Assembly (NCBI RefSeq): GCF_000227135.1
Contig: NC_018263.1
Span: 905,043-969,042 of the forward strand
DNA from: Leishmania donovani
Taxonomy: Eukaryota; Euglenozoa; Kinetoplastea; Trypanosomatida; Trypanosomatidae
DNA length: 64,000 nucleotides
Direction: 5' to 3'
The position numbers and the translations under genes are program-made. The notes under the pieces are model-generated. The model was not told the origin of the DNA. It saw only the letters and a program-made list of their open reading frames with translations, and ran no database searches. Shown in pieces: positions 21,629 through 32,280 of this stretch; positions within the stretch are counted from its first letter, which is position 1; every line of letters begins with the position of its first letter.

Positions 21629-23952
21629 GGTGGTATACATGCAGAATGATGGGAATCATCAACGGCCGATTCTCTCTCTGTGATGTGGCTAGAGTCAAAA
21701 CTACATACCCCCTCCCCTCATCCTCTCTTTTTCTTTGTTTCGCATAGACTGAAGTGTGCATACACAGAGACACACACACCGGCGCAAGGAAGCATCACGT
21801 ACGAAAGAAACAGAAAGAAGAGCGGCAGAAAGGCGCGCATCATCACCCCCATTTGCCGAGAACGTCCTCTCTGCCCCACCCCACCCCCTCTTCTCCTCTT
21901 TTCTCCCGTTTCGTTGGTCTTCGCTGTCCTCTCCCCTTCCCCTTATTTCCTCCTCTGTCACACCCTGCACTCTGCGTGGTCATCTACTTCTCCTGTCAGG
22001 TTTTGCTTGTTTGTTTTGATAAGCGATCAGCCTCGAAGCGAAAGTGAGGTGCAGATTTTGTTGTGCCCCCGTCCCCCTTGCTGTGCGTCCGTTGCGGTTG
22101 CCGTTTTTTTTTTCTTTTGCGGTGTCTCCGGTCTCTGCGCACTCCTATCCAACCTTTACCCGATCTACCAAGGTAGTCTCCCCCTTTCCACACACGCACA
22201 CGTGTCACACATTCCATCTTCGCGTTCCTCTCGCGCTTACCATTATGGCCAAGCGCTTCGTCTTTTGTTTTCCGCTTGCTGTACTGTTTTCCATCCTCTT
22301 TTTTTTTCTTTCGTCTCCCTCCCCTCTCCTTTCTACTTTGGGTGCGAAGTGCGCGTGTATATATGTGTCTTGTGTGCATCCTATGCGCACATGCATACCT
22401 GCAGACGCACACGTGGGCTGTCTTGTGCGACCCCCGCCCTCATTTCTTCCCTCTATGGCGCCCTTACCCGTTCCCCAGGCTCATTGACACGCTCTCTGCC
22501 CCTCTCCCTTCTTTTGCCATGAGGCACGTTCTCTTCAGGTGGAGTTTTCGTTTTCTCGTGTGCTGGAACCCACAGCGTGTGCTGTATGCACGCGCTCACA
22601 AGCAGGCGCGCTTGGCATACGTACCCACCGGCGCATAAAATTTAAAATGCCCCCGTGCCTTTGTGTCTAACTTTCCCCGTCCTCCTTTTCGTTTGTTTCG
22701 TCGCTTTTCTTCGTAGTGGGTCATACAGACGTCCAATGCACACCGTCAAAACAAGGAGAAACGAGCGAAGCAGGCAAGTTTGAAAACCCAAAGAAGCATC
22801 CACCACCGCCCGCCTCCCCTGCTCCGCAAGTTGGTCTGCACGGGAAGTGCGAGACAAGCTGGTACCCAAGCCAGACCCTTTTCAGTTATGTTCTCTCTTT
22901 TTGTTAATGTAAGTGAGCCATCATCGCACCTCCACTTTGGCAGTTTTCGCCTTCTTCCAGAGCTCTCCTCTTCTCGTCCCCCAACTTCTTATCACTAGCA
23001 TGTGTCTGCTGACGAAGGCTTCTTTCCTAAGGTCATGCATGTGGGTTTGCTCTCGTCCCCGTTGAGCTAAAGGGACAAGCGTTCCCCCTACCTCGCCCTC
23101 TCCCTCGGTTTTGTACCCCTTCATTTCAGCTTCCGCCACACCACATAAAAAAAAAAATAAAAAGGAATCATGCTACTAAAGCACGGAGGAAACAAGACAA
23201 CAATCAAGGCCCCCCTCCCCCACCGATACTAGCGTGTGTACAAACGGAGCCAGTGCGTGTGCGTGTGCGTTGGCAGGCACGGGCGCTTTCCTACACGCGC
23301 GTCTCGTAGCGCTTCTCTCGCCGCATCTTCTCCGTTTTTCGTTGTGTTTTCCTCCTTCCTTTTTGTTTTCCTTCCGCTCTCCAAGTTGACTTGAACCTTG
23401 TTGAACTATCCTGTCTCTATTTGTGTTAGCGCTCCTTTTCGTACGACTCATTGCGTATACACGCGCACACCCATCAAGGGCTTGTGTCCTCTTCAGCTGT
23501 TTTTTTTGGGGGGTTCCCCCACACCACCTCCCACCCATTAGTATGCCGCTCACGCCTTCTCTACTTTCCGTGTTCTCTCTCTCGATTCCTGTATTTGACT
23601 TGGTTCGATTTCTGTGCTTCTCAGTTTTTGCTTTGTGCTTCTTTCTTCTGGGCCTCTTCTCACCTGATCCATGCCCCTCCCCTCCCCCGTCCGTTTCACT
23701 TCAGGTAGCCGCATGTGTCTGCCTTTGTGTGCTGTTCAAGTGCGTTGGATTCTGTCAATCCCTCTTTGCGTCTTCTCTTCCTTCGCCTCGCCCTCCCCCT
23801 TTTCTTGTTCTGGGGTTGTACCTCTGTGCGTGTGTATGTGCATGTACGCGTTCTCCCCCCCCCCTCCCTCCCTTTGTGTGAGCGTTCGCGTGTGTTCAGC
23901 CGGGAATGAGTGCAACTACGTGTTTCTTTTTCTTTCGCGATACCTTCTTTCA

Positions 23953-23966
23953 ATATATATATATAT
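23953..23966. repeat. (AT)n microsatellite
   Basis: Seven AT units in the 12 kb gene-poor region. Confidence 0.8.
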
Positions 23967-24243
23967 GTACGCCTGATTGTAACGTCTTTCCTGTTCCAGT
24001 GCTTTTTTATATCTCGTCCATCCTCGTCCTCCCCCGCCCTGCCCGATCTCCCCCTCTCCCCCTCTGTGCTCCTTTATGTGTGGCTGCTGATGCCGCCCTG
24101 GAGCCTTCCTCTGTTTTCTTTTCTAAATTCGATTGCTGTGCTTGCTTTCGGTATTCATATTTGCGCAAAGATACGCACACGGGGACATTACTTCGGTGTT
24201 CGCATCCCCCCCCCCTTTTTTTCGGGGAGGGGGCGTCGCACCC

Positions 24244-24390
24244 ATGGAAGAAGCGCACAGCCAAAGAGATGCTCCGTTTAACGGCGACCCTCGTCATGCT
24301 TTTCAATGCGCGCACCGACGGAAGCGCGTGCAGAAACATGGGCACACGTCAAAAGAAGATGCGCTGGCCGACTACTATTCATACACGTAA
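24244..24390 (+). CDS. Candidate 48-residue micro-ORF (doubtful)
   Basis: ATG-initiated ORF that coincides with one of the few islands of balanced base composition in the 12 kb gene-poor stretch. The product is hydrophilic, starts MEEAHSQRDA, has a basic centre (HRRKRVQKHG) and ends DYYSYT. Codon third positions are not strongly GC-biased, which argues against a normal gene. A T/G-rich rather than clean C/T tract precedes it. I would treat it as a test case for ribosome profiling, not as an established gene. Confidence 0.15.
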   Translation: MEEAHSQRDAPFNGDPRHAFQCAHRRKRVQKHGHTSKEDALADYYSYT

Positions 24391-25711
24391 CTTTTTCGTC
24401 CTATTTTGTCGTAAGGCAGAGTGGACAAGGTGGAGCAGCGTATGGCTTCTTTTCTCCCCTCCCCCTCCTCTCTAACCTGCTAGCCACCTCCTCTTGCTGG
24501 ACCCTAGCCTTCCCATCTCCGGCATTGCACCACTTCTTTGTGTCGGCACCGGCCTACGCCCTGTCCTTCCTACCCCCTCCCTCCCTCCCTCCCCCCGCGC
24601 GCGCGCAGCCGTTCAGCCGCTTGAATTCACCCGTTTTACTCTCCCTCTCTTTCTGTGGTTTTCGTTCTCGTTGAAGACTGAACGAACTCTTCTTTTTGGT
24701 GCTATTTCCCTCTCTTCTTGTGTTGTGTGTGCGCGTCCTTTCTCTCTCTTCCCCTCCCTCTCTGCAGAGCCGAAGCTGGCATTTTTATTTTGTTGCTCGG
24801 AAAAGGGTAAGTGGGTTACCTGCTTTTTCTTTGAAAACCTCATCCTCTCGCTTTCCTTTTCTTGGCTCGCGTGCGATGCCTTCTGAACTCGCGTATGCGT
24901 GTATTCCTCTATGTGCACGTGGAAAGCAGGTGAACGGAGTGCTCGTGCGGCTGCACCACCCCTACCAGGAGCCAAGAGAGGTTGGTCGTCAGGCAATCAC
25001 GAGCAGCAGCGCATCGCTTTGCAAAGAAAAACAGAACGCTCTCGGCTGCCCGTGTGCCTCGCTGTCTTGATCTCTCCAGCTTATTCTTGTTCTCTTAGCC
25101 ACGCCCCTTTCGGCATACCAAACACGTGCACATGTGCGCGCGTGTGTGTGTACGTGCGTGAAAGTCGTGTGCTGCATGCTTTTTTTTTCGCGTCGTCGTC
25201 CTGATCGCAACTCAGTGAACCACACATGTTTCTGTTCGCTTTTTTGTTGCTGAAGGGTTGCCGCCATGGTATCCGGTGCAGCAGGTGTGCATATGCGGTG
25301 CTTTTCTCCCCTGCTTGTGTGTGTGTGTCGTTTTTTTTTCTTTACTTCCTCCCTTCTCTCTCTGTTGTTCTTATTCTCTTTTCTAATTCAAGCCGGGATC
25401 GCTCTCACCTGAGCCTCCGCTGTTTGTGAATAAACGGGTTTGAGTGCGTGTGTGCATCGCCTCGATGTGCGAGGTGGTGCTCAACTGAGTCTGAGTAAGT
25501 GAACACGTGTGTCTGTGTGTATATATATATTCATCTACCAGTGATCCCTTCTCTTTGCGTTTGCTCTCTCCTTTTCTACCCCCGCACGCCCCCCCCTTCC
25601 TGCAGCCATTCCTCCGTGTTACTCGTGTTGAAGACGCTCTGTGTTGGCAGCATGGGGATGCTGAAGTGATATAAGCATCAGCTGATGTTCTCACTCCCTC
25701 TGGCTTCTGTC

Positions 25712-25818
25712 AAATGTGTACTTGCGTTCACGGTGAGTCGAACGGGGCGAGTACAGCTGGTGGGCCTGGAAGAACCCACACCGACATGCCGAGGAGGTGT
25801 GCATCATCGCCCCTCTTA
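25712..25818 (+). repeat. Possible retroposon 3' remnant ending in poly(A)
   Basis: About 95 bases of GC-balanced sequence (CGAACGGGGCGAGTACAGC...) stand out from C/T-rich flanks and end directly in an A10 run at about 25819, the arrangement left by target-primed retroposition. I could not align it convincingly with the SIDER2 copies in this window, so family assignment is open. Confidence 0.25.
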
Positions 25819-27708
25819 AAAAAAAAACGATATGAAGTCAACACGGCGAAAGGAAAGAATAGAGATCTTTTTTTGTTTTAGCAGGTACAGAGAAAAGTAT
25901 ATGTGGGTGCATGCGTGGATCTCAGCGATGTGTGTCGGTGTATGCGCGGGGAAAGGGGGTGGTACGAGTGAGAAGGTGTGGTGGGCGACGTCCAAGAAAA
26001 CCGACGACGCCGCTGCCTCTGCACTCCATATTTTCTTTTGATGCCCCCCACCCCCACCCCACCCTGCCTTTGTTGATCCGCTCTGCGCCATCCCAGCCGG
26101 CATCAGCAGCTCTCATCCCACTGTATACCCCCTGCATATATATTTCTGTGTCCCTTCCAGTTCCACCGCCGATACGCGGTAAAATGGTCATTGTCAATCT
26201 CTTGTGTTTTCGTGTATCTGCTCTCTGGGCCACCGGTGAGGGGGAGGAGGGGGAGTGTTAAGTCACCTAAACAACGTTTTGCACAAGACCGTTGTTGGCG
26301 AGGTGCGTGCGCACGAGAGACCCAAGAGCTTCTTCTGACGAGGCGTGGCCGTAGGAGCCCCTTCCTTTTGCCTTCCCCTATAGCATAAGGTGGTAACATG
26401 AAGAGAATGGGTTCTCTTCGGTTCCTCGCGCACACGAAGCGATTTCAAACAGGATTTGCTGCTTCAGTGCACCGCTGCATGTGTATGCGCATGTCTGTGA
26501 GCACTGGGGTGTGGATCGGGTGTCGAGTGTGAGGAAAAGCAGCGCCCCGGTCTCGCATGCATACAAAGGCCAATGAAGACATGCCTTGCAGAGTTAATGC
26601 TGACGACTGACTCGCTCGCTCGCTTGCTCTCTCTCTCTTCCTGGCCTCCAGTCCCTTCTACGCCAGCCAGTGCGCTCATCAGTCCCTGCGGAAAGGGCTG
26701 CCTTCTTTTCTTTTGTAGTGTCTTTCCTTGTGCTTTTTCATCTATCCTTTCACGCTGTTCTCGGGGCATCGGTTCATCGAAATCGGGGGGAGGGGTGGAC
26801 GATCAAGCTTCTTTTTCCTTCTCAAGTGGAAGCCAGATCTTTGTTTCACCTGTCAGTGCTACTTCTAGATTGTATTTTCTTCGAGAAAAGGGCCCCCAGC
26901 GACCTCATGGTCCCTTCTCTCTCGCTATTGTCACTGTCCCTGTTTGCAGAATAAGTCCACCCCCCCCCCCTCCAGCACTGCGCATTCGGCACCCCAGTGA
27001 GGCAGGAAGCTGGAAGGACGGGTGACTCCGCACTCTCGTCCGTACTTAGAGAATCTAAGTGCATCGATGCCCTTATATAAAAGACGCGCTCGATTCCTAC
27101 CGGTGTGGCCCTCGGTGTAAGCGGCTCGATCACACACACACACACACACCTCCCCCAGAAGTCGAGTCCACGGAGACGAATGTGCCGACTCGTTTGATGG
27201 CCTCGATGTCGCTCTCTCATTTGTCTTCCCTGCCTCAGGCTAGCGAAGAAAAGGGAGTAGTCCCATACACGCCTCCTGCAGCTGGGGTGCGACTTCCATG
27301 CCACCGCGTTTTTATTCCCACATTTTTCTTTCGTTGCTTCTGTGCTTCCCCTTCCCCTCCCCCCGTACCCTCTTGCCATAATTTGGTTTGTGCCTGCTCT
27401 CTTTTTGAAGCGGACACTCTCTCAGTCGTTTCTGTTCTTTCACAAGGACAACGGGCGTCGTTTTTCTCTCGTGCTCGTGTGCTTCGCTGGGTGGGTAATA
27501 CGATGACTAATACCTCCTCCCTCCCCTCCTATATCCATAAACCCCTCTTTGCCTCGCCCCCATAGGTGCTGTTCTTTTCGACGTTGCTTGTTTCGCGGGT
27601 GTGTCGAAGTTCTGTTTCGGCCCACCCCCACCCCTGCTTCTGTCGTCTTCTCTATACCCCTCCCCCACCTCCATCCCTTTCACATCCTCCTCCCCCCTCC
27701 CGCTTCGA

Positions 27709-27727
27709 TATATATATATATATATAT
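27709..27727. repeat. (TA)n microsatellite
   Basis: TA dinucleotide tract near the end of the 12 kb gene-poor region. Confidence 0.85.
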
Positions 27728-28884
27728 TTCTTGCTATCCTTTTCCCCTTGATGATGACACACTGCACACCAAAAGCAGAAGCGAAACCATCGCGTTCGGC
27801 AAGTCGATGTACGCTGAGCAACGCAGCCGCACGCGAGTGTATGTGGAGATACAAATACCCTGATACACGTCCTCCCTTCACGAGTGCACTCGGATGTTCT
27901 CTCGCGTGAGGAGTAGGTTTCGATCCTTACCAAACACATCATGAACGGAAACAGAAAAGCAGGCTAATAACAGAAACGAATAAGAGCAATGGATTGAACG
28001 GAGGACTTGTCGTTTTTTCGTGAGTGTGTCGCTCTCGCGCCCTCATACACTCCTCTCTCCCTCCCTTCAGCCTTTTCGTTTTTTTTTTGATTTACTCGGT
28101 TTTCTGTGTCGTTAGCGACTCTCAAGCTCGTCCTCTGTCGCGTGTTTTCTGGCCGTCACGCACGATCTCCTGTCTCTATACAGGCGAGAAACTTATCACC
28201 ACCACCAAGCCGGGGCTCTTCTTCTTTTCCCTCCTCTCCCTCTATAACCCCCCACCCAGCTTTCACCTCCTTTACCCCCCCCCACCTCTCGCCGCTTTTG
28301 CCGCTGGTGTACCTCTCTCCCTTTCGCCAGGGCAAGAAACAGTGACGTAGTAGCAACGAATCTGACTTCGTCAGATACAATCCTGCCTCCTCCTCTTTCC
28401 CGCTGTCTTTCTATCAAGGCCACGTGCTCTCTGGCATCCACTCAAGGCAACTTCGTTTGTCTCTGCGTGTACTGGAGTGCTTCGGCTTTCTCCCCTCCGC
28501 TGCTTCTCCATTCCTCACAGCCCCCTCCCCCTGTGAGAGGGATAAGCTGTCTTCTGTGGCTGCTTCTCTACTTACGCGTGTGCAACGCATCTTCTCCTTG
28601 GACTCGTCGTTTGTGCTCCTCTCCAACAGCGGCCAGGGCTGCACCCTCCTCCTCCTCCTCCTCGCCTGCGTGTGGGCTCATGCGTCGCGGCGCTTTTGCG
28701 TGCAGGCAGCGCCGGCGTCGTCCAGCTCACATGTGCACACTCATACACGCACACACGTAAATCAAACGAAAAGGCAGGCATACCTACCGGATCGCATTAC
28801 TTACACGCACACACAGTTGCACGGCCAGGAACGCCTAGCAAGCGCATTTTATCTGACGGAATCAGATCATCGAGTTCATGACGA

Positions 28885-30333
28885 ATGGAAGAGGGCGCGC
28901 CCGCTAATGCGACAGCGTCACTACCGCCGTCCTATGAGTCTGTCCTCGTTTTTCTTACAACGCTGGCGCAGTGGCTCAAGCATGCGCGAGAGCGCCTGAC
29001 ATGCCGAGACGAAGTCGGCCGACACGCAATTGCGGTGGAGGTCCTCACCCGCCACCGCGAACGCGCCTATGAGCGGCTGGCAGAATCTGTATGGCGTCAT
29101 ACAGCTGTTGCCGGTGACATAAGCACATCACTTTTTCCCTCTGCTTCAGTCGAGCTGGCCGCGTGGGTGCTGCTGCGGCTTCTCGTCCTCCTCCTTACCT
29201 GGTGGTTGCTGATGCGGCTGGTGCGCGCGACCACCCTACCGCGCCTGCGTGCTCGCCAAATTGCGGTGCACCCTGACGTGCATCTGTCAACGAGCATCGG
29301 AAATGCACAGGCGGTAGAGGCGTTTATTCATCCCGACGCTGCTCAGCGCGGCATCAACGCCACGCTGCTGTTGACTGTCAGCGCTTGCGTGTCGGTGGCG
29401 TGCCTGCTCATTCTCTGCCTGCTTACAATGCATGTATGGGTGGACGTAGTGCTGTTGCGCCTGCTCCAACATTGGACCGCCCCACTACGGCAGGCACAGG
29501 CGTGGGTGGCGTCGCATTGGTTGTGGCCCTCCAACAGCCCGCAGCCGGGCTCACTGCGAGCGCCTGCCACCCCTGTGGAGCAGTACGCAACTTCTTTCAT
29601 TAGTGTTGTTTCTGGACTAAATTCCAGCTTGTTCAGCAAGCTCGCGTGGCTGCGTCGAGTGACACAGCAGGTGAAGCTGATGTACCTGTGGGGCATGGTC
29701 GGAGGGACCATGTTGGGGGTGGCGCTCTGGCTACTTGGCTACTCCTCTAGGCTGCTGCGGACCTACAACACGAGTCTGCCGTACTTTGAAGAGAATGACC
29801 CTCTACTGTGCTGGCTGGGCCAGCAGGAGGCAGCGGCCGCTCAGCAACGTACCAACGCGGCGTTTGCCGCTCTGCTTGAAAGCCAGCATAGGCAAGAGCG
29901 GGTAATGGAGAGGCTGGCAAGCTCGTTGGCGCCCGCGACTCCTCGACAGCGGCAGCGCTATCTGCAAGTGACGGAAGAAGGAGTAGAATCGCATTGCTTC
30001 GTGGATGATGCTGCGCTAGCGGCAGCGACAAGCGACGCCACAGAAGACGAGCGGTGCAATGGTGAGACAGCCGCAGGCGGAACTGACGCGGTGATCATCG
30101 GCAAAGGCTGCAGCGGCGGTGGCGATCCAGGAAAGTTGCGTGTGGAATCTGGTCCTTCACCCGATAAAGCTTTGGCCGCTGCCTTCGAAGAAGCAGCGGC
30201 GGCAGCGTCGGCGACGCGAGATGAAGGAGCCGCTGAGGCTAGCTGCGGCACAACACCGCAGGCGGGGGAGAAGGAGGGGGCAGCGACCACAGCTTCGCGG
30301 ATGGCAAAAGAAGGAGAGAGTCCTAGGAGCTAG
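28885..30333 (+). CDS. Hypothetical multi-pass membrane protein
   Basis: 482 residues, ATG start. I do not recognise a family. Three strong hydrophobic segments are visible: about 91-113 (LAAWVLLRLLVLLLTWWLLM), 160-182, possibly extended to 193, and 265-286 (MYLWGMVGGTMLGVALWLLG). Segments before and after are amphipathic, and basic patches (MRLVRATTLPRLRARQ, 110-125) flank the first helix. The C-terminal ~170 residues are soluble: a Gln/Ala-rich helical part 313-355 (probable coiled coil) and then a disordered Ala/Gly/Glu tail. No signal peptide cleavage site is clear. It is preceded by the 12 kb gene-poor interval and followed by the bS18m gene. A membrane location is the only safe inference. 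Confidence 0.8.
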   Translation: MEEGAPANATASLPPSYESVLVFLTTLAQWLKHARERLTCRDEVGRHAIAVEVLTRHRERAYERLAESVWRHTAVAGDISTSLFPSASVELAAWVLLRLLVLLLTWWLLMRLVRATTLPRLRARQIAVHPDVHLSTSIGNAQAVEAFIHPDAAQRGINATLLLTVSACVSVACLLILCLLTMHVWVDVVLLRLLQHWTAPLRQAQAWVASHWLWPSNSPQPGSLRAPATPVEQYATSFISVVSGLNSSLFSKLAWLRRVTQQVKLMYLWGMVGGTMLGVALWLLGYSSRLLRTYNTSLPYFEENDPLLCWLGQQEAAAAQQRTNAAFAALLESQHRQERVMERLASSLAPATPRQRQRYLQVTEEGVESHCFVDDAALAAATSDATEDERCNGETAAGGTDAVIIGKGCSGGGDPGKLRVESGPSPDKALAAAFEEAAAAASATRDEGAAEASCGTTPQAGEKEGAATTASRMAKEGESPRS

Positions 30334-31248
30334 AGGGGGAGTGATTCCTTTCCGGTCATGCGGGTGGGTGAAGTAAGGGAGGAGGTATGCGTGCCCGTAC
30401 CTGTATGCAATAAGTGGTGCCTTGTCCACCAACACCAGCGTCACCTGCTTCTTTCGATTTCCAGCTGCAAATTGAGTGATGCTGCATGGCGCCTTTCTTT
30501 GGTGTCTGCAGCGCGCACATCTGAGGCTTGCCGCTTGTGTGTGTATGCGTTGTTTGCCTTCATTGTCTCCGACTCCCACTTCATTTGCCATCGCCCCGAG
30601 TTGCCTCTGCTGGCAGTGAACAGAAGCGAGGGGCGGCCGTGCGAGACCGCTTACAACATCAGTGCTTGTGCAAGGCTGTAAGTTGTCCCTCTGCTAGTGC
30701 TGCAGTGAACGTGTTTTCTCTGCCTTCAGGGATGGTCATCCGTGCAGCGAACTCCGCTCATTCCCAAAGTCTCAGACGCAGCGGTGAGCACACAAGGAAA
30801 AGAAAGTCGAAGAAACGAGAGCGGGGTGGCGAAGCTACCGTGGGCGCTCACCGCAGTGTGCTTGCTACAAAGACGGTGATAGAGAAGGACACATGCGACG
30901 CACGCACTTCTCCCTCGCCCCACAAGCCGACGCCAGCAGTCTGACGGTGTTTGGGGCACCTCTCCGCCTTTTAGATTGTCGAGTCGAGCGCTCTGTCTCT
31001 CTTCACGCTTCACCCTAACCCTATACACCTTTCCTCCTCTACGCTTCCTTTGTCGCTGTTGTCCACACACCCACGCTACATGGAAGAAGCAAGGTGCTGC
31101 GTGGTGCGTGCGACTCGTCAGAGGTTTCCGGGGCCGCTCTCTGCTCCCACTCGCTGCCGCGTAGTGCACCAGGAGCATACAATCACACGCATGCACAGCA
31201 CACGGGCACGCGCCCACGTGTGACAGCAAGAGGTGCGCCTGTCACCGC
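30334..31248. other. Intergenic spacer
   Basis: About 0.97 kb of 3' UTR and leader with more balanced composition than most spacers in the window. ORFs such as 30358-30681 and 30726-31229 (-) lack domains and expected codon bias. No RNA gene is seen. Confidence 0.55.
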
Positions 31249-31298
31249 CTCCCCTCCCCCTCTTTTCCTTTCTTTTACCCTTTGTTTCGGATCTCGAG
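31249..31298 (+). promoter_or_regulatory. Putative spliced-leader acceptor of bS18m
   Basis: Polypyrimidine tract from about 31249, ending at ATCTCGAG, AG at 31297-31298. The ATG follows at 31303. Confidence 0.5.
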
Positions 31299-31302
31299 TA
31301 AT

Positions 31303-32280
31303 ATGAACCGCATTCCTGCTGCGGCGCGCAACGCGCCGATGTACGCGACAGCCATGTCGCAGTTTGCCGTGTGCCGCCAGCCGTGGAACGAGTACATCAG
31401 TCTGCTTACCAAGGACGACGCGCAGCCGTTTCACACGACGCCGCAGGAAAAGCCGGCGTACCGCGGCCGCAAGCGCGGGCGTGAGGGGTGGCTGTTTGGC
31501 CAGCAAGTGCAGTTGCACTACCATCGCTTCCCCGATGAGCAACTCTTCACAAACCTAACACGGTGGCGCATGGGTGACACAGTCGGTGACGTTGCCATCC
31601 AGCAGTTCCGCAACGCGCAGCCGTTTGACATTGAGGACAAGGATCCGCAAGGCTTTCAGAGACCGGCGCCGGAGGTTTATATGAAGTTGAACTACAAAAA
31701 CCCAGCGACCATCTCCCGGTTCCTGACACGCACCGGCCACATGTACCCACAGGATATCATGCCCCTCAACCCCGAGGCCGTTGTGAAGCTGCGCGTCGCC
31801 AAGGCGCAGGCCATCCGCATCGGCCTCTACCCTCGTTTTGGCAATCCCTTCTGGTTCCGCTCACAGCGCTTCCGCCCCAAGGCGTACCAGGAGAACTACG
31901 ATCCAACCACCTACTCCACCAAGCACACCATGGAGCACTTTGCGTACAACTGGGTGCAAACGGACCGGATTCGGCAGTACTTCAAAGGGCTAGAGGAGCT
32001 GCACCAGAGCCGCCGCGCCACGGCCAGCTCTGGCGGTGGCGGCGTGACCAGCGAGCACAAGCAGCAGAGTCAGCTCTATGCGGTAGACAACCTCTCGATC
32101 GAGATGCATCGCAATGCTCCGTCCTACAGGGCCGATGTGGAGCGGTCCATCAAGAACCCCACCGTGCCTGGATTGATGTCGACCAAAGGCATGAAGAAGA
32201 AGTTCCACAACTTGTACTCCTCCACCTCGACAAAGAGGATGGGCTTCTCGAACCCCACGCTGGGCATCAAAAAGGTGTAA
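31303..32280 (+). CDS. Mitochondrial small-subunit ribosomal protein bS18m
   Basis: 325 residues from the ATG at 31303. The S18 core spans about 129-180: it has the order expected of bacterial S18, NPATISRFLTRTGHMYPQDI followed by MPLNPEAVVKLRVAKAQAIRIGLYP, i.e. a strand, turn and the basic helix ending 'lgllP' that contacts 16S-like rRNA. Bacterial S18 is about 75 residues. The long N-terminal extension (1-128, rich in Arg, Gln and aromatic residues) and C-terminal extension (181-325) are typical of kinetoplastid mitoribosomal proteins, which compensate for very short rRNAs. The N-terminus MNRIPAAARNAPMYATAM is positively charged without acids and could be a mitochondrial presequence. The frame extends seven codons upstream to a TTG, which is not expected to be used. 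Confidence 0.82.
   Translation: MNRIPAAARNAPMYATAMSQFAVCRQPWNEYISLLTKDDAQPFHTTPQEKPAYRGRKRGREGWLFGQQVQLHYHRFPDEQLFTNLTRWRMGDTVGDVAIQQFRNAQPFDIEDKDPQGFQRPAPEVYMKLNYKNPATISRFLTRTGHMYPQDIMPLNPEAVVKLRVAKAQAIRIGLYPRFGNPFWFRSQRFRPKAYQENYDPTTYSTKHTMEHFAYNWVQTDRIRQYFKGLEELHQSRRATASSGGGGVTSEHKQQSQLYAVDNLSIEMHRNAPSYRADVERSIKNPTVPGLMSTKGMKKKFHNLYSSTSTKRMGFSNPTLGIKKV

Larger units (their letters stand above)
16777..28884. other. 12 kb region without a convincing gene
   Basis: The longest interval in the window between confident genes, both on the + strand. The + strand is pyrimidine-rich for most of its length, dotted with TA, CA and homopolymer tracts. Short islands of balanced composition lie at about 19190-19620, 20610-20890, 21030-21390, 22700-22870, 24240-24390 and 25640-25810. 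The many ORFs (up to 280 residues, 21680-22522 +) translate into low-complexity Ser/Pro/Leu/Phe/Cys strings. I find no tRNA-like A/B boxes, no convincing box C/D pairs and no recognisable domain. It may be a very long 3' UTR, hold non-coding RNA, or be a region where genes were lost. Confidence 0.55.

Noticed and set aside
20182..22522. ORFs of 179-296 codons in the 12 kb desert on both strands
   Set aside because: They overlap each other, have no codon bias like real neighbours and no domains; both-strand openness comes from composition.
23595..23620. tRNA B-box-like GGTTCGATTTC
   Set aside because: No T-arm stem, no A box at proper distance and no cloverleaf can be drawn.
27751..27816. Box C/D snoRNA candidate (ATGATGA at 27751, CTGA at 27813)
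   Set aside because: The flanking bases do not form a terminal stem, and no cluster of similar units is present, while Leishmania snoRNAs usually are clustered.
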